64,000 bases of DNA from Xiphydria camelus (lineage: Eukaryota > Arthropoda > Insecta > Hymenoptera > Xiphydriidae), in assembly GCA_963678675.1 (NCBI GenBank), contig OY783194.1:16669370-16733369 (forward strand), given 5' to 3'. Position numbers and translations under genes: made by a program. Under the pieces are notes generated by a model. It had not been told where the DNA came from. It saw only the letters and a list, made by a program, of their open reading frames with translations, and did no database searches. This document shows, piece after piece, positions 1 to 11,719 of the stretch; the stretch's first letter is position 1, and the number at the start of each line of letters is the position of its first letter.

Positions 1-788
1 GAAGATATACTCCGTATTGACCGCTGGGCTCACAACAACCTTCTCAAACTCAATCTTGGCAAGACTAAAGCGATCATCCTTGGCAATGAGCGTTACATCA
101 ACTCCATCAATTCCGACAGTCTTCCACCACTTGGATCCAATGGTATTAATATCCCGCTCGTCAACTCGGTGAGGAATCTAGGATTGATTATTGACTCCAA
201 ACTCAACTTTAAAGAGCATGTCCGCTTTGTCACTTCAAAAATCAACCGATCCTACTATCAACTGCATCGACTCCGACCTTACACCAACTTTAGCCTTCGG
301 AAAATCTTGGTCAGAGAGCGCTTTAATCTTACCTCACTTAGACTACTGTACGGTTGCTCTAAATGGTGCTGGAACTGTTCTCAATCTCAAGCTCCAACGA
401 CTAGTTAATAAAGGGATTCACTATATTTTTGGATTACCGCGCGATACCCACATTAGTTAATACCGCCGTGAACTTGGTTGGCTTACTATCGAGTCTCGAA
501 GGAAATTGTTCCCCGCCACGCTTACTTATAACACTATCTCTACAAATCTGCCACTGTTCCTTTCTGAACTACTATCGTTCAGCTCACATAGATCCTCAAA
601 TCGGACTGGACATCATCGCTCCCTTACAATACCCATGCATAGGACTGAGGCCTTTTAAGACGTCTTTCGCGGTATCTGCTCCATACCTATGGAACACCTT
701 ACCGCCGGACATTATTGAAGTCTCCACACCCGGCGCTTTTAAAGCAAGAACCAAACAGTGGCTATTCAACTGGGAAAACTCTACTTGA
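1..788 (+). pseudogene. LINE reverse transcriptase C-terminal pseudogene
   Basis: Frame 1 from base 1 reads through NNLLKLNLGKTKAIILG and VRNLGLIIDSKLNFKEHV, the typical palm/thumb end of CR1/Jockey-type reverse transcriptases. The reading then moves to the frame holding HLDYCTVALNGAG (about 320-460), and finally to the frame with SFAVSAPYLWNTLPPDI and a WLFN ending near 770, a common C-terminus in this group. At least two frameshifts break the coding sequence, so it is inactive. The catalytic YxDD box would lie upstream, outside the window. Confidence 0.8.
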
Positions 789-1118
789 CTAAATTCACTG
801 CCCGCGGCAAACATAATCCCGCTAGCATTAATTTTTATACGCGCTTAAGCTTACTCCTATTTACATTTAATGTCAATCTACATTATTATTTTTACCTGAT
901 TTACCTCACATGCTCTTGCTTAAATTGAATTGTATCTTATGCCCAACTATTATTAGCATTTTTTTCTCTTTTTAGTATTTAGTAATTAGCATAGCTTAGT
1001 ATTTAGTATTTATAGGACTTACTCATGCTTGTACACTGAGCTCTGCCAAGAGCACATATTATTTGTTCTACTCTGAATAATAAACAACATCATCATCGTC
1101 ATCATCATCATCATCATC
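1..1118 (+). mobile_element. CR1/Jockey-like LINE, 3' portion
   Basis: The left edge of the window cuts a non-LTR retrotransposon. Positions 1-788 translate, with frame changes, into the end of a reverse transcriptase; 789-1080 is an AT-rich 3' UTR; 1088-1118 is a CAT-type simple repeat. Microsatellite tails rather than poly(A) are usual in CR1/L2-type elements, so this looks like a genuine 3' terminus. The 5' part lies outside the window. Clade assignment (CR1 versus Jockey/L2) rests on motif resemblance only. Confidence 0.75.
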
Positions 1119-1183
1119 TCTTTCCTTCTCTCCGCCGAAGGCACACATTCTTAAAAATCCGAGGATTTCAGCCGAATGACATG

Positions 1184-1414
1184 TTATACTATTTTTCTCA
1201 CGAATGCCCATTTTTCAAAAGAAAACAAACATAAGTATATACGGCTCATTTCACGTTGCGTTTTTCACTTTGGAAAAAGGATCCACTTCGGACTAAGCAA
1301 TCTTTTGACAGCCTGCGGACTCCCGGTCGGTGTCACGCGGGAAAACCGCCATCTTACGGTCTAAAAATAGGCTGGAAAAGGCCTCGAAATGGGCATGAGT
1401 GAGGAAAAAGTATT
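1184..1414. repeat. Small imperfect foldback repeat
   Basis: The stretch around 1184-1213 (ATACTATTTTTCTCACGAAT and following) is an imperfect inverted match to 1387-1414. The arms are about 27 bp and the interior about 170 bp. No target duplication is obvious. It is probably a decayed MITE between the LINE tail and the next MITE. Confidence 0.35.
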
Positions 1415-1430
1415 ATCTTTTCAGGATATA

Positions 1431-1642
1431 CACCCGGGGACACGGTATCTGTCGCTGGTGACTTTTTTAAACGTTATTTTTAAACGTAGTATAACCAATG
1501 AATAATTAATTCTCATGCGCTCATTAGCTACGGTGGCATCTACTCTCGTTAATGAAAGCATGAGGATTATTAATTATTGGTTAGTACGTTTAAAAATAAC
1601 GTTTAAAAAAGTCACCAGCGACAGATACCGTGTCCCCGGGTG
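1431..1642. mobile_element. CACCC-tip palindromic MITE, copy A
   Basis: 212 bp, flanked by TA on both sides. The arms begin CACCCGGGGACACGG and continue CTGTCGCTGGTGAC; the terminal 32 bases are perfectly inverted. The middle is an A/T-rich imperfect palindrome centred on CTCATTAGCTACGGTGG. Nothing is encoded. The TA duplication is established by an empty site for copy E. TA target and small size fit a Tc1/mariner-type non-autonomous element, but no transposase with these ends is in the window. Confidence 0.85.
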
Positions 1643-1644
1643 TA

Positions 1645-3147
1645 CATGAGAAAGTCCTGCTTGAGTCTTGACAATAGAAAAATGAAATTATCCTTTTTAG
1701 GTATACTAGATAGATACCCGATCAGGTTTGAGAGGCAGGTATTTAACGATCATTCGGGTTGAAACATATGTTATATAGTTTCGATCAGAACCTGATAATG
1801 TCCAGCTTGGGATCCTCTGAATATAAGGCAGTATCATAATACCACCCGATTAGATCCTTTATGCGACTTCGGGTATACCTGAACAAATTTCTACTCAGGG
1901 AGCTGACGAACACGCACTGGTGCATCATGTACTTTCAATGACGTCTATCATCAAGAAAATCAATCAAGAAAGGAATAAGCTTCAGAATCACTTTCTTCGG
2001 AAGGAACTATTCTTCCTGATAAAAATTTTATTTTGCCAGAGTTTCCTTAAATAAATAGCTTCGCGATAGTTTATTCATGTTTAAATCTAGAATATTTGCG
2101 CTTTTTAAAATTAAAATGGGAAAAATTAGAATGAGATTTCTTAGACTTGTTCCTAAAGGGTATGTTATTTCAAAAGATGGCAGTATTCGCGCTATATTGA
2201 GAAGAAAAATTGCGTTACACGTCTACTAAGGCCCTTACCACAGGTCCCTAATATGCATAATATTTTATAACCCGACTGAGATCCGAATTACTCGATCAAG
2301 ACATAGTCATGAATCCTTAGTGAAATTTTTACTCGGGTAGTTAGAACAAGGTCGGGAAGGACCAGACGACCTGGCGTTGGCGTGCCGCACTCTTCTTTGA
2401 TTTATCAACAGGCTACTTATCATAGGCCTATTTTTTTAGAAAACCTTTACAAGAGAAGTCCAAAGAATTAAATAAATTTTTTTTCGAATTTTTAAAACGG
2501 GTCCAAATTTTGAATACAGGATCCGGCGTTAGATCTGCAACATAGCGAATATACCGTACAACATTTTGTAGAAGTATAGACGATAAGCACAATGGCTGAT
2601 TGGTCATAGGTCCCACTACGGGCAGGACATAACCTCTCAAAGCAGGATTGGTGTCTCTGTGTCAGTGATAAAACTCTTAAACTGAGGTAGGTACTTCTAA
2701 TTATAACCAGAACGGGATTATAATTCTCGAGTTTGTGAGAATCCAGGCCTTTGCACTTCTCGCTAGTAAGCATTCTCGCATGTTAGATGTCGCGTGAAAT
2801 GTACAAATGATATTTTTGAGTTCCGGCGAGATGAAATGTCACGTAAGATTCCTAACAGTGTTGCTGCTACTTAGGAACGGTGGAATCAATGCTTACAAAC
2901 AATACGTCGAAAGCTATAAAGGCAGAGTGAAATATAAAAAAGCGCGTCAAGTTGTTAATCGCTATTTGAAAGATATAAAACTAAATATATAATCATCTTT
3001 ATGAACAGGAAGCAGTATTTTGCATTCTATTTCTAAACTGCAAACTATACTAGCAAAACGACGTAGACCTCAAAAATGGTATGACTGAACGATTTGTAAT
3101 CGTGGAAATTTATAAGGATTTTCATGAAACAAAGAGCCCGACAAGAG
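1645..3147. other. Unassigned AT-rich stretch
   Basis: About 1.5 kb between the first CACCC MITE and the pogo element. Only short open frames occur and none resembles a known protein. Scattered motifs such as GATCAGG/GATCAGAAC near 1718 and 1783 hint at a worn repeat, but I cannot define borders or a family. Confidence 0.4.
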
Positions 3148-5135
3148 TAGGGGAGCAGGAGGCAGTTGTGGACAGGGGCACAAGTGGACAATTTAAATTA
3201 CCCACGTTAAATTCATTTTAGGAGGTTCACTCTCTAGATGACATTAGAATGATTTATCTGTGGATGATACCAATAGTGCGTTTGGCAACTGTTTATCCTT
3301 GACAATGATTGTGAATCTACGACGCCTTTGAAAAGTAAACTTTCTTTCTTAACGAAACTACGCGGCAAACGATCTACAGCTACTTTAGATTATTCTCTTC
3401 TGTTGTGCTATTTTTACTTGTGATATCTGCTGCAGGTGAGTTACACAATAAATAATATCTACTTAACCTAAAAATTTTTATAAGCAATTTTGTTCTCTAA
3501 GTACCTACAGGGCACATGTGGACATGTGTCTGAGGTACAAGTGGACACTGTCCACATGTACCCCAACTGTTGTAATAGTCTTAATTAAGGATGTTTCACC
3601 CCTATTATCAAAAATATAGGAAGTTACTCAAATTTTTTCCCAAGATTCTTTAATATCTTTGAAAGCCGTATGCAAAATTTCAAATCTCGTGACTAACTCA
3701 TTAAAAAGTTATAATTGAAATAAAAATGACAATTTAACCCGTGCTTTTATGGGAAATTCACAGAAACTTAGAAAAAACGGTGGAAAATTGGGTTACCGTA
3801 ATGAAACTTTGCATACCGCTAGATTATTATGCAAAGAATAAATGGTATATTTTCACACATCGATCAGAGCACTAATTTATAACAAATAATTAACACGTTC
3901 CGTGCCACGCGCCGCCATATGGCGGCACACGAATTTCTGGGCGGCACAAGAATTTCCGTTATAACTAACCTTACCACCTGGTAGCGCGAAGTAAAACTAG
4001 TTAATAGGTATTGAAAAATAACCAATACGACAAACTTTACCAAAGTTATAAGCCTGGCACGCACAGGCAGACTTGTGATTTCGGGGTCTGGCACTCACCG
4101 GCCGAAACAGCGAAAATGCCTCGGCACGGAACGTGTTAAGAAATCTTGGTAAAGGCCATCACACAGAAAATTCCGTAAGCCGTAAGACGTAAGACGTAAG
4201 CGAATAGACCAATCAGGATCAAGTATTCTCATGTCCGTAAGACGTAAGAACCCCACCACTTTCGTCCGTAAAACGTAAAACGTAACGTCGAAAACTTTCG
4301 TCCGGTTGAAATTTTTACGGCGAAGGTCTTACGGACAACCAATCACAAAGTTTCCCGGGTTATTTGATATCATAGGCCCACAAAAATAAATGTTTTTCTC
4401 TGTATTTCGAACCAGACCAGGTGATTCTTGTAGATTGATGTACGCTAAAAACGAATCTGACTCTCAAATTTGCGTACCAGGTCAGAATTTCGAGGTACCT
4501 GAGGTTAAATGTACGAAAACGTGCGATTTTGGCCATATTCACAGCTCCGTACAATGAAAGTAAAAAATTTTTCTTAATTGCACATACAGCATTTGAAAGT
4601 GTTGTTTTTGAACTTTATAATACATTCCTTGATTGCTCCAAAACGATTTTATTAAACTAAATTTCAATACGATAAGTCTATCCTTCAAGTTCACTACGCC
4701 ACGCGTGCATACAGACGCTCTAGAGCTGTTTACATCTAACCTAAAATCTAGAAGTGTCAGTTTGATATTGTTAATAATTTCACGTCAATTGGGAAGAAAA
4801 GCTTAACAGTAAGTACATTTAATTATTGATTACACTCAGTTCCTATATATAATAAATAGAAAAGCCATACCTAGATTGACATAAGGATACAGTGAATCGC
4901 AATGTAAAATGCATGACGTAAAGAGTCAGAACTGTCGTATTCATCTGCTTTTTTCATAAAAAATATAAATAATAACATTCGACAATATTATTCTCGAGAT
5001 ATAGTTTGATGAACACGACGTGATAGCTTCTCTGAAATTTTATCACATAAATATCTCTTGAAGAACCCTGGAAAAAAATATTTTCATTTCCTATGTCTAT
5101 TATACAGATAAAACTATTTTTCAGGTAGTTCAAAC

Positions 5136-5240
5136 ATGCCGAGCAACGATGAAATATTGTTGGGTATTTTGTTAGTGGCTACGAGTCTGCTTGTTTTAAA
5201 GAAGAAACGATCACGAAGATGGTTAAATCGTCGATGGTGA
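5136..5240 (+). pseudogene. Harbinger nuclease start, left palindrome arm
   Basis: The ATG at 5136 opens MPSNDEILLGILLVAT and continues LLVLKKKRSRRWLNRRW, then stops. Compared with the opposite arm, a short deletion (lacking GGTTCGACCAAT) removes the VRPIN motif and breaks the frame. It is the mirror image of 5179-5484 and has no function as protein. Confidence 0.6.
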
Positions 5241-5484
5241 ATCGTATGCGTTCTGCACAAGGGGACTTTGAGAATTTGTTCCAGGAGATCCGGAAAAACA
5301 TTTGTGGATCATTTCTGATCTCCTGGAACAAATTCTCAAAGTCCCCTTGTGCAGAACGCATACGATTTATTGGTCGAACCCACCATCGGCGATTTAACCA
5401 TCTTCGTGATCGTTTCTTCTTTAAAACAAGCAGACCCGTAGCCACTAACAAAATCCCCAACAATATTTCATCGTTGCTCGGCAT
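5179..5484 (-). pseudogene. PIF/Harbinger nuclease N-terminus, right palindrome arm
   Basis: Read from 5484 downward, this arm gives about 65 residues that match the start of PIF/Harbinger DDE nucleases: a basic run KKKRSRRW, then RRWWVRPINR, then QGDFENLFQEI and DPQMFFR. The family normally continues for about 300 more residues with three catalytic acidic residues. Here the frame runs into the hairpin loop and the opposite arm instead, so the protein is only an N-terminal fragment. With the left arm it would form a long hairpin if transcribed. Confidence 0.75.
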
Positions 5485-6652
5485 GTTTGAACTACCTGAA
5501 AAATAATTTTATCTGTATAATAGGCATAGGAAATGAAAATATTTTTTTCCAGGGTTCTTCAAGAGATATTTATGTGATAAAATTTCAGAGAATGCTATCA
5601 CGTCATGTTCATCAAACTATATCTCGAGAATAATATTATCGAATGTTATTATTTATATTTATTATGAAAAAAGCAGATGAATCTGACAGTTCTGACTCTT
5701 CACGTCATGCATTTTACATTGCGGTTCACTGTATCCTTATGTCAATCTAGGAATGGCTTTTCTGTTTATTATATATAGGAACTGAGTGTAATCAATAATT
5801 AAATGTACTTACTGTTAAGCTTTTCTTCCCAATTGAAATGAAATTATTATCAAACTGTCACTTCTAGATTCTAAGTTACATGTAAATAGAGGGTGGGAAC
5901 AGCGTCTTCGTTCAGGATTGGTCAAAGCTTACGTCTTACGCCGCGTTTGTGTGATGAACCTTACGTTTTACGTCTTACGTCTTACGTCTTACGGCTTACA
6001 GAATTTTCTGTGTGATGGCCTTAATTCGCTTACGATGGAGATTGCTGCGCGCGCAGTCGTGAAGTGCGGGAACGCCGCAGGGCGCGTCAAGTATAGGGAT
6101 CGTGCATGGGTACCGTCATGCGCTCTAGTGGCAAAAGTTGGTGTTAAAAGCGTTACATCTTCTGTGTAGCGTATACGGAGAGCTCACGTTTTGTGAAAAT
6201 TATTAATCGCAATGATTAATGTTTATACATTTAAACAGCACTTTTCACTATAATTTATATTATTCTTGTTAAATGTTGTTAATAATTCGAGGTTTTAACT
6301 AGTAAGCTCTAGTGAGGCAATGTTACCAACTTGTGCCACCACACTTCTCCATAACACTCTATGGGGCGACGTTGCCGCTGTTCCCGACAGCTTCAATATT
6401 TTAAAAATAATTATAATATATTTTTCTATAATTTTTTTAACACACTTTAAGGATACAGATAATAAAGTTACAAAAAAATAATGGCTCGACCGATATCATG
6501 AAATATAACTTCAAGGAGGTTATTAAAGAATCTTTTTTTTTGTTCAGGGATTGGAACACTGACGAAAATCGTATTGTTCCCTTCCACCTCCACTTCCCTT
6601 CTGCAATAGGGACGAAACATCCTTAAGTATTTAATTTTAGTTTGCAAAATAT

Positions 6653-8650
6653 AATGGTAAGGCATTATATTAAGAAAACCGTTAGGGCGAACATTCCCGA
6701 AGAAACAATTGTGTAGGCGTTTCGGGATACAATAAGTAATAGCAGCGGTTCTATTAGGAAAATAGCACAAAGATATGGTTTTAAAAAATCCATGTTACAC
6801 AAAAGATTAAAGAAACTGAGGGACCAAAATTTGCTTGATTAGATATTAGAGTAAATAAATATAGCTCAAAATACTCAACCCAACAAATGTTTACAAGTGA
6901 AGAAGAGGTCATTTTGGAGAAATATGTTATACATTCTTCCAAGTTGCAATATGGATTAACATATTTTCAATTTCGTAACAATTTGCGTATGAATATGCAT
7001 CACGACTAAATAAAACGATACCACAATCATGGCTAGCACAAAAAATCGCAGGAATTGAATGGATGAAAGGATCCATGCGCCGACATCACAACTTATCTCT
7101 CAGAAAACCAGAGAATACAAGCTTGGCCAGAAATATTAGTTTAAACAGAACTAATATTGATAATTTTTTTAGAGACCTGCAAGATGTTTTTGAGAAATAT
7201 AAATTTACGAGTGACAGAATAGTAAATGTGGATGAAAGTGGCATAAATACTGATATACAAATGCCAACAATTATTACAAATAAAGGCTGCAAACAAGTTT
7301 TGACAGGCAGTTGCTGCTGAAAGAGGAGAGCAGGCCACATTCTGCGGCATAATAATTGCTGATGGAAACATTATTCCACCTGCCTATGTACTTCCCAGAG
7401 TCCGCTACAAAGAAGTTTTTCTAACTGGGGCACCAGAGGGAAGTATAGGACTTTCATCGCCTAGTGGTTGGATGACAAATGCTACGTTTCTTGAAATTAT
7501 GAAGCACATAAAGAAATACATGCACGCCTCTAAGGAAAATCCAGCTTTGATTCTGTTAGATAACCACAACACTCATGCTCCTCTTGATTTGATAATATAT
7601 TGTAGAGATAATGGGTTAGTTCTGCTAACATTTCCACCTCACATAACACATCGTCTCCAACCATTGGACGTATCCGTATTTGGCCCTTTTAAAGCTCGAT
7701 GCCGAGCAGTTTTTAATAGTTGGATGTCTAATCATCCTGGAACAGCAATTACAATTTACGATATCGCAAGTTTAAGCGCTTCTGCGTTTAATGAAGGTTT
7801 CAGTAGACAGAATATTATATCTGGTTTCCTTAAAACCAGCTATTATCCTATGAATCGAAATGTTTTCTCCGACGAGGATTTTATGGCTTCTCAAGTTACC
7901 GATATCGAAGATCCACAGGCTCCTTCACCGTCATCGAATATTAATGTTGAACCTAATGTCCAAGAATTGGCTACAAGTACAACCGCTGTTCCATCACCAA
8001 ATATAGATAGGATGTCAACCACAGATGAACCAAAGATTAAAATAATTTCTGATATAAAATTAACTCTTGAACAAGTAATGCCTTATCCAAAAGCAAACAG
8101 ACCAAAATCTACTAAGGGAAGAAAGAAAAAGTATTCTGCTATCCTGACATCGACACCAGAAAAGACTCGAGTAGAGAATGAACAAAACGAAAAAGAAAAA
8201 AGAAAGCAGCTTCAAGAAGAGAAAAGGACCAACAGAAACAGAACAAAAAACGATTAAACATATCAGACAAGTATTTGAGGAAGAAACATCGGAGAGTGAC
8301 ATTGAAAATATGTGAAGAATCAGATGACAGTCCAATTGATTTCGACGATGAAGAATTTGAAGATCCCAATAATATCGAAGTACATGATTTCGTACTTGTC
8401 AGATTTGCTACGAAGAAAACATTAAAAATTTTTGTAGGATAAATCATTGAAATAACAATGTATTTGATAAATTTTTTAAAGATAACTGAAAATCAGACAT
8501 TTGTATTTCCACAAATAAAAGACGAATAATATATTCCAAAAGATGATATTATCTTCCAACTTCCTACACCGAATAACAAAGGCGGAACTGTTCGCGCTGC
8601 CCCAATTTATAAATTTAATGTGAGCTTCGGTGGATACAATATAGGCTAGA
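6653..8650 (+). pseudogene. pogo/Tigger DDE_1 transposase pseudogene
   Basis: A psq-type helix-turn-helix reads at 6653-6830 (IRKIAQRYGFKKSMLHKRLK), interrupted by a stop. The catalytic domain follows in shifting frames: NVDESGI (about 7222), an AAERGEQATFCGII segment, and an intact 261-codon stretch from 7472 with LLDNHNTH and LQPLDVSVFGPFK. The second and third acidic residues are 35 apart, as in DD35D pogo/Tigger enzymes. A charged tail and a C-terminal DFVLVRFATKK block follow, and similarity can be traced to about 8650. Several stops and frameshifts make it inactive. Confidence 0.85.
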
Positions 8651-8882
8651 TAAGTTTACATATTATATCTTCCTACCTGCTGGTTTTATATAAAAAAGTT
8701 ATGTTACAAGCATATTTGTACTTTAAATAAACAAATTATATTTTAGTTGAATTTAGTGGTCTATATATGTCAAAAATCTCTCCAATTATTTGACAGGAGT
8801 TCAATGCGTCCACTTGTGCCCCTATTAAAATATGGTTTTGTCCAAAAGTGCCCCACAGCGGGGCACTTTTGGACAACTAACA

Positions 8883-9135
8883 TATCAGCATATCGTCAGT
8901 GTCATGACAATATGTCGTATCTCCGAATTTTCTCAAAATGACATTCGCGCGCTGAATAATAGATTATCTCACTGCGCATTGGTTCTAGCAAATTTCCTTC
9001 GAACGTGCACGACAATTCACGAATACTAACGTTTAACAATTTAACGTAGTACAATTTATACGGTTCTTTGTCTCTCCTGAAAAGTGACAGTTTTCGACAT
9101 ACGACATATTGTTATGACACTGGCGATATATATTA
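8883..9135. repeat. Foldback MITE-like repeat
   Basis: ATATCGTCAGTGTCATGACA near 8895 is mirrored by TGTTATGACACTGGCGATAT ending near 9132. The arms are about 33 bp and the interior about 180 bp, without a coding frame. It sits in the 3' non-coding part of the pogo element. Confidence 0.5.
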
Positions 9136-9170
9136 ATATTTCAAAGCAAAAGGATAATATTCTCTAATTA

Positions 9171-9714
9171 CAATTGAGGAGCTCGCGGGCAAAACCGGAT
9201 ATATCCACTTTTACAAATTTTTCAGGAGATAAGAAAAACACTCTACACATTTATTTTAAAAAATGGTATTATTTTGAAAAAATAGTTTTAATTTAATGGG
9301 TTTGACCAACTGATTGACGTATACTTTTTTATAAAAAAAGTAAACAACTCGACGTTATTGGCTAAAAAACATTGGATATATCCAGTTTTGCACACGAATG
9401 AGACACATTGAGTAAAGAAATATTTATTTTTTTTAAATAAACGAAACAAGTAAGTTATTGAAGTAGTAGTTGCAAAAAGAACAAAAGAAATTAAATATGT
9501 ATTGCTGTCTCTTCGTCCAGGCGAAATTTGGATATAACCGATTTTGTTCCAAATATCGAAATTCACTTAACAATATTAAAGGGATTTATACAGTTCTGGC
9601 TGTAGACGAATATATGCACCTATAGATATCTCGACCTACACTCAGAAACCACCAAAACAAGATTTTGTGTAAAAAGTGGATAACTCCGGTTTTGCACGCG
9701 AGCTACTCAATTAT
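9171..9714. repeat. Foldback MITE-like repeat with GCAAAACCGG arms
   Basis: AATTGAGGAGCTCGCGGGCA and the following AAAACCGGATATATCC are mirrored by AAGTGGATAACTCCGGTTTT, then GCACGCGAGCTACTCAATT near 9712. Two further copies of the GGATATATCC(A/G)GTTTTGC theme lie inside. It is non-coding and likely a MITE nested in the pogo element. The target duplication could not be fixed. Confidence 0.5.
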
Positions 9715-9772
9715 AGATTCAGTGACATAGGGTCTACTATTTTGGTTACCAAGTAGGACACTTAAATTAATA

Positions 9773-10140
9773 TACAGGGTGTCCGAAAAGTATGGAAACA
9801 GTTGAATATCTCGAAAAGTACGCTTCAGATCGGGAAACGAAAAAATACGTATCTGATATTTTTTTAAAAACTATCAAACGATACCAAGATTGATCCCACA
9901 CACCAACCCCTGTGGGTGGGGCAGGGGGAGCTTCAAAATCTTAAATAGGAACCCCCACTTTTGATTGCATATTCGCATTCTACATTAACAACTACATAAC
10001 TTTTATTTGAAACATTTTTTTCGATTCGTGGCAGATGGCGCTATAATCGACGAAATTCCATTTTTTCGGTTTTTGCAATTGAGAGTCGATTAATTCGATT
10101 CTGCAATACAATTGCGATAGAAATTTACATTTTTTATTCT
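9773..10140. repeat. Left part of an interspersed CAGGGTGTCC repeat
   Basis: After TA, the sequence starts CAGGGTGTCCGAAAAGTATG and runs into a region with CCCCTGTGGGTGGGGCAGGG and GGCAGATGGCGCTATAA. The start resembles the sequence after the (AT)n tract at 22830. No matching right end was found, so the copy seems truncated by the foldback that follows. Confidence 0.4.
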
Positions 10141-10175
10141 CATACTTGATATTTTTGTTAAAAATTTAATATAGT

Positions 10176-10850
10176 TTGACGGACACAGTCACACAAAAAA
10201 AAAGTGGGGTATACTTTCGATGCGATATATGTTATCCGTAGTAATTTTGCCTCCTGATCACGTAACAATTGTCAAAATTTGGCCATCACATCAATTTTTT
10301 TATTTAATCGCAAAAAACCAGCCAGAGATCATGATTTTCAAAAAGTTAATGGATTAAACCAAATTCGGTATAGGGGTTTTTTTGGTCGCTGATCACGAAT
10401 CTGAAGTCGAAATTGAAAAATGCAAGATGGCGGATCCAATATGGCGGACGAGATTTTCGAAAATCGACGGATTCATGCCAAACTTGGTATAGGGGGGTTT
10501 TTTGGGTCGACGATCACGAAACTGGTCATATTTCAAAAATTCAAGATGGCGGATCCAATATGGCGTATGAGATGGATCCGCCAACTTGAATTTTTGAATT
10601 TCGACTTCAGATTCGTGATCAGTGACCAAAAAAACCCCTATACCGAATTTGGTTTGGTTTAAGTCCATTAACTTTTTGAAAATCATGATCTCTGGCTGGT
10701 TTTTTGCGATTCAATAAAAAAATTGATGTGATGGCCCAATTTTGACAATTGTTTCGTGATCAGGAGGCAAAATTACTACGGATAACATATATCGCATCAA
10801 AAGTATACGCCACTTTTTTTTTGTGTGACTGTGTAATCTTGCAGCAAATT
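10176..10850. repeat. Long foldback with GGCGGATCCAATATGGC units
   Basis: ACACAGTCACACAAAAAAAA near 10183 is mirrored near 10845 by TTTTGTGTGACTGTGT. The arms are about 300 bp with a centre near 10560. The middle holds tandem, diverged units of about 100 bp containing AAGATGGCGGATCCAATATG. A weakly similar unit type occurs at 57310-57900. Open frames across it on both strands are by-products of the symmetry. Confidence 0.6.
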
Positions 10851-11187
10851 ACATAAAATCAGAAAATGTCCACAACTGCCTCCCGCTCCCCTAGGAAAGA
10901 ATTGCAGATGAACTGCATAAGTTATCTAGTGCTGTAAAAGAGTGATTTCTGTAATGAAAGTAAGTTGATAAAATCAAGTTTCTTTATTGAAAATAGTATG
11001 AAAGTAGAATCTTCATTTACCATTAAAACATAGGTATATGTTGAATGTGTCACACAGGGTCCGGACTTGGATTTGCAATAATCAAATACAGTGTATACGA
11101 TTTTTTCTTGATCAGCTGGAAATTCCTGCTTGTCTTGCCAGCTGATCAAGAATACTGCACACCAGTAAGCACCTATTGGATGGAGTA

Positions 11188-11703
11188 CAGTGGGGTCCCT
11201 CTATAGGGCTCTAGCGTATCTCCCATGCATACTATTAAATACATGAATGTGTATTGTATGTATACGGAAAGCAGCGCCGCCAAACTGGATTTCTTGGTGA
11301 AACTTGGGTGTAAATTCTCTATGTGTACATGTGCAACACGAACAAAAGCTACGCTTGTGAAGTACGCTATAGATCCCTATTACACGCGGCCCCCATTACT
11401 CGCGCGAGAGGGGAAGTGATTGCCACCACTCCTCCCGTGACGCCATGACTGCTACATAACGTCATGCGCGCAGAGGTGCGCATGAAAATATAGAAAGAAG
11501 CCAGCACAATTTTGTTCGAAACAGAGGTTATGTTTGACCAGAGCCGTGCGCAACTTATTATGTGTTCTCTGTCTAAAAACCGCGCTGTCTCTTTCTTTTG
11601 CCACGCCTCCATTGAGATGAGTCGGGGCTGAAGCGATGCTTCTCTAACTCAGCATTCTGCGAATTTACAGCCTCGAGACGCGCGAGTAATAGAGGGACCA
11701 CTG
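11188..11703. mobile_element. Tigger-type MITE
   Basis: The ends CAGTGGGGTCCCTCTATAGG and, inverted, CAGTGGTCCCTCTATTACTC are flanked by TA on both sides (11186-11187 and 11704-11705). CAGT-starting ends with TA targets are typical of pogo/Tigger elements. The 516-bp interior is comparatively GC-rich with no credible protein. An internal piece around 11380-11410 (ATTACTCGCGCGAGAG) resembles the right end, suggesting an inner duplication of the terminus. Confidence 0.75.
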
Positions 11704-11719
11704 TAGTGGTAGTTGGAGG

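Larger units (their letters stand above)
4153..6021. mobile_element. PIF/Harbinger-type foldback with nuclease-gene arms
   Basis: The inverted ends AGGCCATCACACAGAAAATT are flanked by TAA on both sides (4150-4152 and 6022-6024), a typical PIF/Harbinger target. Inside the ends lie repeats of CGTAAGACGTAAG. The whole 1869-bp element folds back on itself with a centre near 5300, and both arms carry the 5' part of a Harbinger nuclease gene. It looks like a palindrome made from the start of its own autonomous partner. Shorter relatives with AGGCCATCACAC ends are at 41510-41696 and 43716-43861. Confidence 0.85.
3589..6622. mobile_element. piggyBac-type MITE, split by a nested foldback
   Basis: TTAA at 3585-3588 is followed by GGATGTTTCACCCCTATT. 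The right end is the inverted GAAACATCC followed by TTAA at 6623-6626. TTAA target duplications are the signature of piggyBac-type elements. The unit contains the Harbinger foldback 4153-6021, leaving about 1.2 kb of its own sequence without coding potential. A related GGATGTATCACC family is at 25565-27281. Confidence 0.6.
3150..10891 (+). mobile_element. pogo/Tigger-like transposon, decayed, with nested insertions
   Basis: The ends are inverted: GGGGAGCAGGAGGCAGTTGT at 3150 pairs with the complement of ACAACTGCCTCCCGCTCCCC ending at 10891, and TA flanks both sides (3148-3149 and 10892-10893). Subterminal sequence carries repeated GTGGACA and GGGGCAC words on both flanks (3170-3560 and 8808-8875). 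The transposase pseudogene lies at 6653-8650. A piggyBac-type MITE (3589-6622), itself holding a Harbinger foldback, and several foldbacks at 8883-10850 explain the unusual 7.7 kb length. Confidence 0.75.

Noticed and set aside
429..814. Separate open frames on both strands over the LINE
   Set aside because: They are pieces or antisense shadows of one frameshifted reverse transcriptase.
2428..2992. Short open frames of 60-93 codons on both strands
   Set aside because: No recognisable domain, no codon bias visible, and overlapping in several frames; kept as unassigned.
10393..10686. Two overlapping frames with mirrored proteins
   Set aside because: The symmetry comes from a foldback repeat; both strands of a palindrome give open frames.
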